64,000 bases of DNA, taken from NCBI GenBank assembly GCA_002701395.1, contig NZVC01000051.1:48146-112145 (forward strand), read 5' to 3'. This document shows positions 24,288-33,883 of the stretch, one piece after another (positions within the stretch are counted from its first letter, which is position 1; the number at the start of each line of letters is the position of its first letter). Under the pieces are notes generated by a model, which saw only the letters and a program-made list of their open reading frames with translations, had not been told where the DNA came from and ran no database searches. Origin of the DNA: Maritimibacter sp. Its GTDB lineage: Bacteria > Pseudomonadota > Alphaproteobacteria > Rhodobacterales > Rhodobacteraceae. A program made the translations under genes and the position numbers.

Positions 24288-25295
24288 ATGCTGTTCAAGA
24301 CCATCGCGATCCGGCTTCTGACCACCGCCGTCACGCTGTTCGGCGTGGCTGTCGTGGTGTTCACGCTGGTCCGCGTCGCCCCCGGCAACCCGATTGCCAT
24401 GATGCTTCCCCCCGGCGCGACCGAGGAAGACATCGCCAATCTCACCCGCCTGTACGGCTTCGACAAAAGCCTGCCGCATCAGTTCGTGATCTGGCTGGGC
24501 GGCGTGTTGCAGGGCGACTTCGGCACCTCGATCACCCTGCGCCAGCCGGTCGATCAACTGGTGCTTGGCCGTCTGCCCGCGACGCTGGAACTGTCGCTGA
24601 TGGCGCTGATCTTCGCACTGCTTATCGGTGTCACCGCCGCCGTGATCGGCGCCCGCCGCCGCGGGTCTGCCACCGAGGTCGGCGTAGATCTTGCGGGCGG
24701 CGCGGTGCTGTCGATCCCCGACTTCCTGTGGGGCCTGCTGTTCGTGCTGATCTTCGGCGTGTTCTGGCCTGTCCTGTCGATCTCGGGCCGCATCGACCCG
24801 CGTCTGGACTTCGATTTCGTCACCAACTTCTACTTCATCGAAGGCGTGCTGCGTGGCCGCTTCGACGTGGCCGGGTCGGTGTTTTCCCACATGCTGATGC
24901 CCGCGCTGTCGCTGGCGCTGCCGTTGGCCGCGATGATCGCCCAGTTGCTGAAGCAGAACCTGAAAGAGGTGCTGGTGCAGGACTACACCACCCTTGCCCG
25001 CGTGCGCGGCTTCTCGGAAACCGCCGTCATCCTGCGCGAGGCGCTGCGCAATGCCGCCCTGCCGACGCTGACGCTGGTGGGCGTGCAGTTCACCTTCCTG
25101 ATCGGCGGCACCGTGATCGTCGAACGGCTGTTCGCCTACGAGGGCCTTGGCAACATGGCCATCGACGCGGTGATCAACCGCGACCTGCCGCTGATCCAAG
25201 GCATCGTACTGCTGTTCGCCGCGCTGTTCATCGTGATCAACCTTGTGGTCGATCTGTTCTACACCGTCCTGAACCCGAGGCTGCGTCATGGCTGA
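24288..25295 (+). CDS. ABC transporter permease, DppB/OppB type
   Basis: This 335-aa inner-membrane permease begins with MLFKTIAIRLLTTAVTLFGV, has about six membrane segments, and carries the EAA loop near ALRNAALPTLTLVGVQF. VRVAPGNPIA in the first periplasmic loop is typical of the DppB group. The start is placed at ATG 24288, after the substrate-binding gene; the longer open frame from 24171 overlaps that gene. The stop overlaps the next permease by 8 bp. It forms the transmembrane channel together with the following gene. Confidence 0.92.
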   Translation: MLFKTIAIRLLTTAVTLFGVAVVVFTLVRVAPGNPIAMMLPPGATEEDIANLTRLYGFDKSLPHQFVIWLGGVLQGDFGTSITLRQPVDQLVLGRLPATLELSLMALIFALLIGVTAAVIGARRRGSATEVGVDLAGGAVLSIPDFLWGLLFVLIFGVFWPVLSISGRIDPRLDFDFVTNFYFIEGVLRGRFDVAGSVFSHMLMPALSLALPLAAMIAQLLKQNLKEVLVQDYTTLARVRGFSETAVILREALRNAALPTLTLVGVQFTFLIGGTVIVERLFAYEGLGNMAIDAVINRDLPLIQGIVLLFAALFIVINLVVDLFYTVLNPRLRHG

Positions 25296-26154
25296 TGTCG
25301 CCACCCCCGCGAAACGCAGCCGCCGGTCCGGTGGCCTGAACCTGCGCCTGTGGCTGCCGCTGGCGTGGATTCTCGTCGTCGTCGTCGCTGCCGTCTTCGC
25401 CCCGCTGATCGCGCCGCATGACCCGCTGGCGCAAGATCTGTTCCTTGAACGCCTGCCGCCGTTCTTCATGTCGGGCACAGAGCCGGGCTATTGGCTGGGC
25501 ACCGACAGCCTTGGCCGCGATGTCCTGTCCCGCATGATCCACGGCGCCCGCATCGCGCTGTTCGTCAGCCTGATCGCGGCCACCGTCACTTGCGTCTTCG
25601 GCTCGGCCCTTGGGCTGGTCGCCGGGTACTACGGCGGCTGGTGGGATCGCGTGATCTCGCGCCTCGTCGACATCTGGATGGCCTTCCCGCCGGTCCTGTT
25701 CGCGGTGCTGCTGGTCGCGGTCATGGGCACCGGCCTGACCTCGGTCATCGCCGCTATCGCCCTGATCGACTGGACCCGCTTCGCCCGCGTGATCCGCGCC
25801 GAAACGATGGTGCAAAGCCGCATGGACTACGTCGACAGCGCCCGCATCGGCGGCGCCCGCCGCTTTGCCACGCTGGTGTCCGAGATCCTGCCGAACGTGC
25901 TGCCGTCGATCATCGCGCTTTTGATGCTGGAAATGGGCATCGCCGTGATCGTCGAGGCGATCCTAAGCTTCGTGAACCTCTCGATCTCGTCCGACGACCC
26001 GACATGGGGCTCGATGATCGCGGAAGGCCGCAACGCCATCCACTTCGCGTGGTGGGTGCTGCTGTTCCCGCTGATCGCCCTGTTCCTGACGGTGCTGTCC
26101 TTCTCGACCCTCGGCGAGGGCCTGAAACAACGCTTTGACCCGGTGCTGCAATGA
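25288..26154 (+). CDS. ABC transporter permease, DppC/OppC type
   Basis: This 288-aa permease has the DppC/OppC pattern: a single N-terminal helix, the conserved WLGTDSLGRDVLSRMIHGAR segment, five further membrane helices and the EAA-like region around ARRFATLVSEILPNVLPSI. It overlaps the preceding permease by 8 bp and the first ATPase by 4 bp, so the complex is made from one transcript in stoichiometric order. Confidence 0.92.
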   Translation: MADVATPAKRSRRSGGLNLRLWLPLAWILVVVVAAVFAPLIAPHDPLAQDLFLERLPPFFMSGTEPGYWLGTDSLGRDVLSRMIHGARIALFVSLIAATVTCVFGSALGLVAGYYGGWWDRVISRLVDIWMAFPPVLFAVLLVAVMGTGLTSVIAAIALIDWTRFARVIRAETMVQSRMDYVDSARIGGARRFATLVSEILPNVLPSIIALLMLEMGIAVIVEAILSFVNLSISSDDPTWGSMIAEGRNAIHFAWWVLLFPLIALFLTVLSFSTLGEGLKQRFDPVLQ

Positions 26155-27041
26155 GCCTTCATCCCCATACGCTCGAGGTGATGAACCTGAACGTCGCCCT
26201 GTCCCGTGGCCAGCGCCTGTTGCGCGACGTGTCCCTGACGCTGGAACCCGGCGAGGTCCGCGCGCTGGTGGGCGAAAGCGGCGCGGGCAAGTCGATGATC
26301 GGCAAGGCGGTGCTGGGCATCCTGCCCCCCGCCGTGAAGGTCACGGATGGCGAGATCCTGCTGGAAGGCCGCAACCTTGGCACCCTGACAGACACCACCC
26401 GCCGCACCACCGTCGCCAAAAGCGCCGCGCTGATCCCGCAGGACCCGCTGACCGCGCTGAACCCGGTGAAGAAGATCGGCCCGCAGATCGTCGACCCGCT
26501 GATCCGCATCCACGGCTGGTCGCGCGACACCGCCCGCACCAAGGCGCTGGACCTTCTGGACCGCGTCCACATCCGCGACCCGAAACGCGTGATGGAAAGC
26601 TACCCGCACGAGCTGTCGGGCGGGATGCGCCAGCGCATCCTGATCGCCGCCGCCTTCGCCCCCTCGCCCCGCCTGATCGTGGCGGACGAACCGACGACGG
26701 CGCTGGACGTGACGGTGCAGAAACAGATCCTGCGCCTGATCCGCGAGCTTCAGCGCGAGACCGGGACCGCCGTGCTGTTCGTCACCCACGACATGGGCGT
26801 GGTCGCGAAGATCAGCCAGAAGGTCACCGTCCTGTTCGCCGGCAAGGTGATGGAGGACGCCCCGACGCGGCAGATCTTCACCGACCCGCAACACCCCTAT
26901 ACCCGCGCCCTGATCGCCGCGACGCCCAGCTATGCCGACCTCGACCGGCCGTTTTCGCCGGTCCCGGCCAGCCTGATCGCGGAATTGCACGGCGACATCC
27001 GGCAGGATGACTTGCGTTACGGCGAGGTCCGGGCACGATGA
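26151..27041 (+). CDS. ABC transporter ATP-binding protein, DppD/OppD type
   Basis: This 296-aa ATPase has Walker [13 protein letters not shown], signature [12 protein letters not shown], Walker [14 protein letters not shown] and the switch histidine in LFVTHDMGV, with a shortened OppD-type C-terminus lacking an obvious Cys-rich motif. It powers import through the two permeases. It overlaps neighbours on both sides by 4 bp. Confidence 0.92.
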   Translation: MSLHPHTLEVMNLNVALSRGQRLLRDVSLTLEPGEVRALVGESGAGKSMIGKAVLGILPPAVKVTDGEILLEGRNLGTLTDTTRRTTVAKSAALIPQDPLTALNPVKKIGPQIVDPLIRIHGWSRDTARTKALDLLDRVHIRDPKRVMESYPHELSGGMRQRILIAAAFAPSPRLIVADEPTTALDVTVQKQILRLIRELQRETGTAVLFVTHDMGVVAKISQKVTVLFAGKVMEDAPTRQIFTDPQHPYTRALIAATPSYADLDRPFSPVPASLIAELHGDIRQDDLRYGEVRAR

Positions 27042-27886
27042 ACGACATGACCCACACCACGGACATCCCCACGCAGACCCGGCCCGCGCTGTTCTCGGTA
27101 CGCGACCTGCGCCTGTCCTTCCCGGACATGGCGAACAAGCCGCTGCTGGGCCCCGCCCCCCGGACCGAAGTTCTGAAGGGCCTGTCCTTCGACATTCCCG
27201 CCGGGCAGATCACCGGCATCGTCGGTGAAAGCGGCTCTGGCAAGTCCACCGCCGGCCGCGTGCTGGTGCGCCTGCTGGAACCCGACTCGGGCACCGTCCT
27301 GTTCGATGGCGAACCCATCGGCCACCTGACCGAAGACGCCCTGCGCCCGCTGCGCCGCGATCTTCAGATGATCTTTCAGGACCCGATGTCCTCGCTGAAC
27401 CCGCGCCACAAGGTCGGCCGCCTGATCGCGCAGCCGCTGAAACGCTATGGCCGCGGCGGCACCCGCGAACAGGCCGAGGACGCCCTGCGCCGCGTCGGTC
27501 TTCCGGCGGATTTCGCTGACCGCTACCCGCATCAGCTGTCGGGCGGCCAGCGCCAGCGCGTCGGCATCGCCCGCGCCATCGCTTTGGAGCCGCGCTTCAT
27601 CCTCGCGGACGAGATCGTGTCCGGCCTCGACGTGTCCAGTCAGGCGCAGGTGCTGGCCCTGCTGAAGGATCTTGCCGCCGACATGGGTCTGACGATGGCC
27701 TTCATCAGTCACGACCTGTCGGTGATCCGCCACCTGTGCGACAACGTCATCGTCCTGAACCGCGGAGAGATCGTGGAACAGGGGCCGGTGGAACAGGTGT
27801 TCGACACCCCGCAGTCGGACATCACCAAGACCCTGCTGTCCGCGATCCCGCTGCCGGAACTCGACGACGACTGGTTCGAAGACTAA
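27038..27886 (+). CDS. ABC transporter ATP-binding protein, DppF/OppF type
   Basis: This 282-aa ATPase has Walker A GESGSGKSTAGR, signature LSGGQRQRVGIAR, Walker B FILADEIVSGLDVSS (Ile in place of the common Pro) and switch FISHDLSV. It is the fifth and last transporter gene. Its TAA stop (27884-27886) overlaps by 2 bp the TAG stop of the convergent AsnC/Lrp gene, leaving no room for a terminator between them. Confidence 0.92.
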   Translation: MNDMTHTTDIPTQTRPALFSVRDLRLSFPDMANKPLLGPAPRTEVLKGLSFDIPAGQITGIVGESGSGKSTAGRVLVRLLEPDSGTVLFDGEPIGHLTEDALRPLRRDLQMIFQDPMSSLNPRHKVGRLIAQPLKRYGRGGTREQAEDALRRVGLPADFADRYPHQLSGGQRQRVGIARAIALEPRFILADEIVSGLDVSSQAQVLALLKDLAADMGLTMAFISHDLSVIRHLCDNVIVLNRGEIVEQGPVEQVFDTPQSDITKTLLSAIPLPELDDDWFED

Positions 27887-28341
27887 CGCCGCTCTGCCAG
27901 CTCCGCCAAACTCTGCCCGCGCTTCACCGCCCGCGTGATCACCGACGATTTCGTCCGGTCCACGCCGGGCAGCCGCGCGATCTCGCGCCGGATCAGGCGG
28001 TCCATGTCCTCCATGTCGCGCGCCAGAACGTGCAGGCTGTAATCCGCGTCGCCCGTCATCGCGTGACAGCGCCAGACCGACGGATGCGCCAGCACCGCCG
28101 CCTCGAACTCTTCCGCCGCCTTGAAGTCGATCGTCACCGCGATGAACGCCTCCAGCCCGAAGCCCAGTTCCTTCGGGTCCAGCCGCGCGATGTAGTCGGT
28201 GATGACCCCCTCGGCCTCCAGCGCCTTCACCCGCTTCCACACCGGGGTCTTCGACAGCCCCAGCCGGTCCGCCAGTTCGGTGAAGGAAATCCGCGCGTCC
28301 TTCTCCAGCACCCGGATCAGCGCAAGATCGACCCTGTCCAT
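27883..28341 (-). CDS. AsnC/Lrp-family transcriptional regulator
   Basis: This protein (152 aa from ATG 28341) has the N-terminal helix-turn-helix typical of AsnC/Lrp (DLALIRVLEKDARISFTELADRLGLSKTPVWKRVKALE) and a RAM ligand-binding domain (GDADYSLHVLARDMEDMDRLI). GGGGAACG is 5 nt before ATG 28341; an ATG at 28362 would add seven residues but has no visible ribosome-binding site. It is divergent from the tryptophan-2,3-dioxygenase-family gene, the classic arrangement for an amino-acid-responsive activator of its neighbour. Tryptophan, kynurenine or a related indole acid would be the expected ligand. Confidence 0.9.
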   Translation of the reverse strand: MDRVDLALIRVLEKDARISFTELADRLGLSKTPVWKRVKALEAEGVITDYIARLDPKELGFGLEAFIAVTIDFKAAEEFEAAVLAHPSVWRCHAMTGDADYSLHVLARDMEDMDRLIRREIARLPGVDRTKSSVITRAVKRGQSLAELAERR

Positions 28342-28471
28342 TCGTTCCCCGCTTTTCGCCATAAAGGATGAATCCGTTCTCACATTATGGCGATGGACAG
28401 AAGAAAGAGAACGCTGTTCCGCGGAAATCGTAGAACATACCGCGCGAAACACGCAACTTCGGACCACGCCC

Positions 28472-29206
28472 ATGAACCGCACCGACTATCACCGCATGAT
28501 CGAGACGCCGCAGATGCTGGACTATGGCGTCTACCTTGACGTGTCGAAGCTGCTCGACTGCCAGAAACCGCTGGCCGAGATGTGCAACGCCGACGAGCTT
28601 CAGTTCCAGATCGTCCATCAGGTCGAGGAGCTTTGGATGAAGCTGATGGCCTACACGCTGGTCGACGTCATAGGTTATCTGGAACAGGGCAACACCAACC
28701 GCGTCGTCACCCTGATGGGCCGCGTCCACCGTCTGATGCGCCTGATGACCGCGCAGTTGGACGTGCTGGAAACCATGTCGCCCCGCGAATACCAGGAAAT
28801 CCGCCTGCAGCTTGGCAACGGCTCCGGTCAGGAAAGCCCCGGCTTCCAGACCCTGCTGCGGATGCCCCGCGACCTGTGGGAGGCGTACAAGTCCACCTAC
28901 CTCGGCGCGCGCGGCCTGACGGTGGCCGATATCTACGACGCCAAGTACGACCACGGGGACAGCTACGTCGTCGCCGAGGCGCTGATCGAGTACGACGAGC
29001 TGTTCCAGAAGTTCCGCGCGATGCACCTATACCTGATCCACCGCTCCATCGGCCTCGGCTCTCGCTCGCTCAAGGGCCGCCCGGTCGAGATGCTGGAGTC
29101 CGGCACCCGCCACCGCTTCTTCCCCGACCTCTGGGACGTCCGCTGCGACATGACCGACGCGTGGGGCGCGAGCTATGGCGTGGTGCGGGATGCGATCCAT
29201 GAGTGA
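28472..29206 (+). CDS. tryptophan 2,3-dioxygenase-family haem protein with an altered substrate loop
   Basis: This 244-aa protein has the TDO fold: active-site H49 in IVHQVEELWMK, R130 after GFQTLL, and the proximal haem ligand candidate H185 in MHLYLIHRSIG. Two regions differ from classical TDO: SGFQS is replaced by SGQESPGFQ, and the GTGGSSG loop that closes over tryptophan's amino and carboxyl groups is absent (SRSLKGRPVEMLESG instead). Classical TDO makes N-formylkynurenine. Here another indole may be the substrate, or a monooxygenation may occur as in MarE-like relatives. No kynureninase gene is in the window. It is divergent from an AsnC/Lrp regulator. Confidence 0.82.
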   Translation: MNRTDYHRMIETPQMLDYGVYLDVSKLLDCQKPLAEMCNADELQFQIVHQVEELWMKLMAYTLVDVIGYLEQGNTNRVVTLMGRVHRLMRLMTAQLDVLETMSPREYQEIRLQLGNGSGQESPGFQTLLRMPRDLWEAYKSTYLGARGLTVADIYDAKYDHGDSYVVAEALIEYDELFQKFRAMHLYLIHRSIGLGSRSLKGRPVEMLESGTRHRFFPDLWDVRCDMTDAWGASYGVVRDAIHE

Positions 29207-29362
29207 GGGGGGGGAGTGGGTCGGAGGGCGGTTTCGGCCCAGAGCTGCCGTTCGGCGAAGCTGCCGCGAACGGCACTTTTGAGCCCGCTTTGACCAGTGC
29301 TGCGCTTCGGATGAACGGCCGCTTTTCGAATTTCGTCCGCGCAGGGCAGCCGGGCCTTATAG

Positions 29363-30277
29363 TTAAACATCGGTACGAGATGTGGGAGCCTCGCTAAGAG
29401 CGCCCCGGTGTTCCGACACGACCTCGCGCAGGAAGCTCGCGACGGCCTGCACCCGGCGAGAGGACGCCAGATCGGTTTGCGTTACGAACCAGACTGGCTG
29501 GTCGATGCCGAGGTCGGCGTCGAGGCAGATCAGCTTGCGTGGCTGCGCCAGCAGATGTGGCAGAACGGCTAGGCCCAATCCCGAGGCACAGCCCGTCACC
29601 TGGGTTGCAAGCGAGGTGGTCACGACCGCTGGTGCTCGACCACGAAGGGCACGCTCGATCCACTGGGCGGCGGGAAGGTGGCCGTATCCGTCGGCCCAGG
29701 CGATAAGCTCGTCGCGTTCGAGGTCGACTTCGGAACCTCCGGTGCGGCCTTCCATGTATGACTGCGCGCCATAAAGGCCGTATCCAAGCGTTCCTATACG
29801 CTGCACCGACACATGACCGCGTTCGGGCTTGGTCATTCGCAGCGCAATGTCCGCGTCACGGCGGTGCAGGTTCACGGTGGCAATGTCGGTCGCGATCTCC
29901 AGCGTCAGTCGCGGATGAGCGCGGCGCAGGCGCGGCAACGCAGGCATAATCAGCGCGGTCGCGAGGTTCTCGGCCGTGGCAAGGCGAACGGTTCCCGACA
30001 CCTCCGGCTCTTCCGGCAGGCCCGATCCGAAGGCCCGCGCCGCGGCTTCCATCTCCTCAGCGCGTTCGACCAAAGCCGCGCCTTCTTCGGTCAGCCGATA
30101 GCCCGTATGGTGCCGCAGAAAGAGCGGGCGTCCGAGACACGCTTCCAGCCGTTCGACCCGCCGGGACACGGTCGCCAGCCCGAGAGAGAGCGCCGAGGCC
30201 GCGCCGCTAAGCGAGCCCGACCTCGCCACGGCGAGGAACACGGGGACGTCGTCCCAGACAATGTTTTTGCTTTCCAT
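29363..30277 (-). CDS. LysR-family transcriptional regulator
   Basis: This 304-aa LysR protein has the N-terminal winged helix ([39 protein letters not shown]) and a periplasmic-binding-like effector domain. It is divergent from an aldo/keto reductase (89-bp spacer), which it probably controls. The 156-bp gap between its end and the TDO gene shows no feature I can support. This gene and the next two use more CTC leucine codons than the catabolic island, which hints at separate origin. Confidence 0.9.
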   Translation of the reverse strand: MESKNIVWDDVPVFLAVARSGSLSGAASALSLGLATVSRRVERLEACLGRPLFLRHHTGYRLTEEGAALVERAEEMEAAARAFGSGLPEEPEVSGTVRLATAENLATALIMPALPRLRRAHPRLTLEIATDIATVNLHRRDADIALRMTKPERGHVSVQRIGTLGYGLYGAQSYMEGRTGGSEVDLERDELIAWADGYGHLPAAQWIERALRGRAPAVVTTSLATQVTGCASGLGLAVLPHLLAQPRKLICLDADLGIDQPVWFVTQTDLASSRRVQAVASFLREVVSEHRGALSEAPTSRTDV

Positions 30278-30366
30278 TATCGGAATCCTGGTTCCCGCTT
30301 TCGGCCATTCACCGACACGTTCGGAAATGCCATCTCACTGCTGATCGCACAAGACAGGAGAGAGAC

Positions 30367-31343
<977 letters not shown>

Positions 31344-31347
<4 letters not shown>

Positions 31348-31730
31348 GCGACACATCCGATCGCCTGACCCGCGCGCTTTCCCTTCTCGACAGCCTTGAG
31401 CCGGGAGCGCCGGAGCGCGTGCAAGGCAATCTCGTCGCGTTCCACCCGGATACCGCAGGACTCATCCTTGGATACGCGTTCGCGGACGTCGTCGGCCGTG
31501 ACGGGATCGACCTCAGAACGCGTGAAATGCTGACCGTCGCCATGCTCGCGGCCATGGGCACAGCCCAGGGGCAACTCGAGTTCCACATGCGCGCGGCAAT
31601 GAATACCGGCGTAAGCCGGGAGGAAATCGTCGAGATCGTTTTGCAGGTCTCCGTCTATGCCGGTGTACCTGCCTGCATGAACGCGATCACGGCGGCAAAG
31701 AAGGCGTTTGAAGCCGCCGAGAAAGGCTGA
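31344..31730 (+). CDS. carboxymuconolactone decarboxylase-family (AhpD-like) protein
   Basis: This 128-aa helical protein contains the CMD-family core [27 protein letters not shown] and [21 protein letters not shown]. The family includes true carboxymuconolactone decarboxylases and AhpD-type peroxidases; the CxxC of AhpD is missing here (AMGTAQGQ), so a redox role of that kind is unlikely. It is coupled to the aldo/keto reductase by an ATGA overlap. No protocatechuate genes are nearby, so the reaction is not assigned. Confidence 0.88.
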
Positions 31731-31789
31731 CCGGAGATGTGCTTCGCTGTCATTCGTGGACCATGCAGCGAACGGCGGCTTTGTCCGGA

Positions 31790-33320
31790 TTCCGTGGAAA
31801 AACACCCATTCGCTGCCGCAGAATATCGCGGGCAGAAAGGGGCGCGAGCGCCTTTCTTGTCAGGCTTTTCGTGGTTGCTGCGGTGCGGGAAGGATCTTAG
31901 CCAGTTTCCGGAGGTTCTGGGCGGTTGCGGCAAGGAGAAATTCGTCATTTGCGCCACATGGCCCCCGTAATCGTAGCCGGTTCAGGCCAAGGATTCGTTT
32001 GAGGTGGGCAAAGAGCATCTCGACCTTCTTCCGCAGCTTCATCGAGATGACGTATTGCTCGGTTTTGGCGATATCGCGGGCGACCTGTCGGGCGTCCTCA
32101 TGTTCCTCGCGGGTGATAGAGCGGAAGTCCATGTTCGGGCAGCAGCGCGCCTTCGAGGGACAGGCCTGACAGGTGTGCTTCAGACACCGGTATTTGGCGA
32201 CGCCCTTGCCGGTCGGCCCGCGATTGGGATCGGAGTAGTTCCGACGGAATTGCTTCAGCTCGTGCCCCTCAGGGCAGATGTACTGGTTGTTCTCGGCGTC
32301 CCACTCAAAGTCGGCGCGGGTCCAGGTCCCGTCACTGCGCCCGGACTTGTCGAATACGGGAATATGCGGGGCGATCTTCTGATCGACCAGCCAGCCCAGC
32401 ATCGGGGCCGTGCCATAGGCGGTGTCGGCAATCAGACGCTCGGGATGGAGGTCGAACCTGGCCTTCACGCGCTTGAGCATGGTCTTCGTCGAGCCCACCT
32501 CCGCCTGCCGGATCGATCTGGTGGTCTCCACGTCCACGATGACGCCGTGGTCCGTATCGATCAGATAATTGTCGGAATAACTGAAGAATGCCGGTCCCTT
32601 ACGGGCAGCAGTCCATTGGCTCGCCGGGTCGGAATGGGAGGTGAACTTGGGCTGCACCTCGCTGGCTGCACCAAACGCGGCCTCGTCCAAGGTGTTCAGA
32701 TACTCGCGAACGGCCCGGGGCGCGTCAACGGGATCGATCTGTGCGGGGTCCCATTCCTCCTTCGGCGTCGAGTTCTGCTTGTTGGCATCGGCTTCGATCA
32801 GGCTGGCGTCAATCGCCATCCTTTGCCCGCTTACCAGGCCCTCTTCGATACAGCGGGCCACCGTCGTCTCGAACAGGTGGCGCAGCAGTTCGCTGTCGCG
32901 GAAGCGGCCATGCCGGTTCTTGGAAAAGGTCGAGTGATCCGGAACCCGATCGCTGAGGTCCAGACGGCAAAACCAGCGATACGCCAGGTTCAGATGCACC
33001 TCCTCGCAGAGCCGCCGCTCCGATCGGATGCCAAAGCAATAGCCGACCAGCAGCATCCGGATGAGGAGTTCCGGGTCGACGGAGGGGCGGCCCGTGTGGC
33101 TATAGAAATCGGCAAGGTAGGCGCGGATGCCGGAGAGGTCTACGTACCGGTCGATGGAGCGAAGCAGGTGGTTCTGCGGGACATGACCCTCGAGCGAGAA
33201 CTCGTAAAACAGCGATGGCTGCGCCTCCTGACGTGGTCCCATCATCGCCAATTCTCCTACCCTATGCAGGAATTGAATCAGCCGAGGGCCCTTCGATCAA
33301 GCACGAGTTTTTCAACAAAA
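31790..33320. mobile_element. IS1182-family insertion sequence
   Basis: A full-length transposase gene is flanked by imperfect inverted ends: 31790-31805 (TTCCGTGGAAAAACAC) and the complement of 33305-33320 (TTTTGTTGAAAAACTC), matching at 12 of 16 positions. The exact ends and any target duplication could not be fixed by eye. It separates the LysR/AKR/CMD cassette from an AT-rich small ORF and ilvD. Confidence 0.7.
31860..33245 (-). CDS. IS1182-family transposase
   Basis: This 461-aa transposase starts MMGPRQEAQPSLFYEFSLEG, with an AGGAG ribosome-binding site 8 nt upstream, and shows the DDE-type catalytic segments AIDASLIEADAN, IADTAYGT and, near the C-terminus, KVEMLFAHLKRILGLNRL. A Cys-rich CPSKARCCPNMDFR zinc-knuckle insert is typical of the IS1182 group. 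The frame is complete, so the element may still be active. Confidence 0.92.
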   Translation of the reverse strand: MMGPRQEAQPSLFYEFSLEGHVPQNHLLRSIDRYVDLSGIRAYLADFYSHTGRPSVDPELLIRMLLVGYCFGIRSERRLCEEVHLNLAYRWFCRLDLSDRVPDHSTFSKNRHGRFRDSELLRHLFETTVARCIEEGLVSGQRMAIDASLIEADANKQNSTPKEEWDPAQIDPVDAPRAVREYLNTLDEAAFGAASEVQPKFTSHSDPASQWTAARKGPAFFSYSDNYLIDTDHGVIVDVETTRSIRQAEVGSTKTMLKRVKARFDLHPERLIADTAYGTAPMLGWLVDQKIAPHIPVFDKSGRSDGTWTRADFEWDAENNQYICPEGHELKQFRRNYSDPNRGPTGKGVAKYRCLKHTCQACPSKARCCPNMDFRSITREEHEDARQVARDIAKTEQYVISMKLRKKVEMLFAHLKRILGLNRLRLRGPCGANDEFLLAATAQNLRKLAKILPAPQQPRKA

Positions 33321-33393
33321 TAAGCCCATCTTGCTAGTTTTTGCGCATTGCACCAAAGTCTCCTTTCAAGGGAAGGCCAATCGGGTCGGCGAC

Positions 33394-33612
33394 ATGGAAC
33401 TTAACTGGAAGAGATTGTCCAACAAACAAAAGACCATACGATCAGTTATCATCGGTGGTCTGGCAATTCTCGCATGTGTGATCTGGTACGATGACATTTT
33501 GCAGTGGAGAAGCGCCAGAGGTCCCCTGTTTCTTGCGACTTGCTTCGTTGGTTGTCCGCTGCAAGCTTTGTTCTATGGGTTCAAATGGTACAGAGAACAC
33601 AGAGAGCTGTGA
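33394..33612 (+). CDS. small hypothetical membrane protein
   Basis: This 72-aa ORF (MELNWKRLSNKQK...) has two hydrophobic segments (IIGGLAILACVIWY and GPLFLATCFVGCPLQALFYG) separated by a charged loop. I do not recognise a family. Its AT-rich composition and use of ATA and AGA codons differ sharply from the rest of the window, so it probably arrived with the insertion sequence or another mobile segment. The 270 bp that follow up to ilvD hold no gene I can support. Confidence 0.5.
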   Translation: MELNWKRLSNKQKTIRSVIIGGLAILACVIWYDDILQWRSARGPLFLATCFVGCPLQALFYGFKWYREHREL

Positions 33613-33883
33613 TGAAACCAACTCTCTCTGTTTCGAACTGAGCATCGTCTGATCGATTTCCACCCTCAAGCTAGGGGAGCCGACCTTCGTAGGGACGAAG
33701 CGAAAGCGCGCTTTGTCCGCAGACCCGACCAACCGCAGTCGTCGGACGCACCATTCCTTCACCCCCCAAGCCCCCGCCCGGCGCCATCCCCCTATGCGCC
33801 CCGAAAGCTGATCCGTCGACTCCGCTTATGGTATTCGTCCCGATCCTGCGCTAAGACCTTCCCGCTAGCCCGGAGGATCAGCA

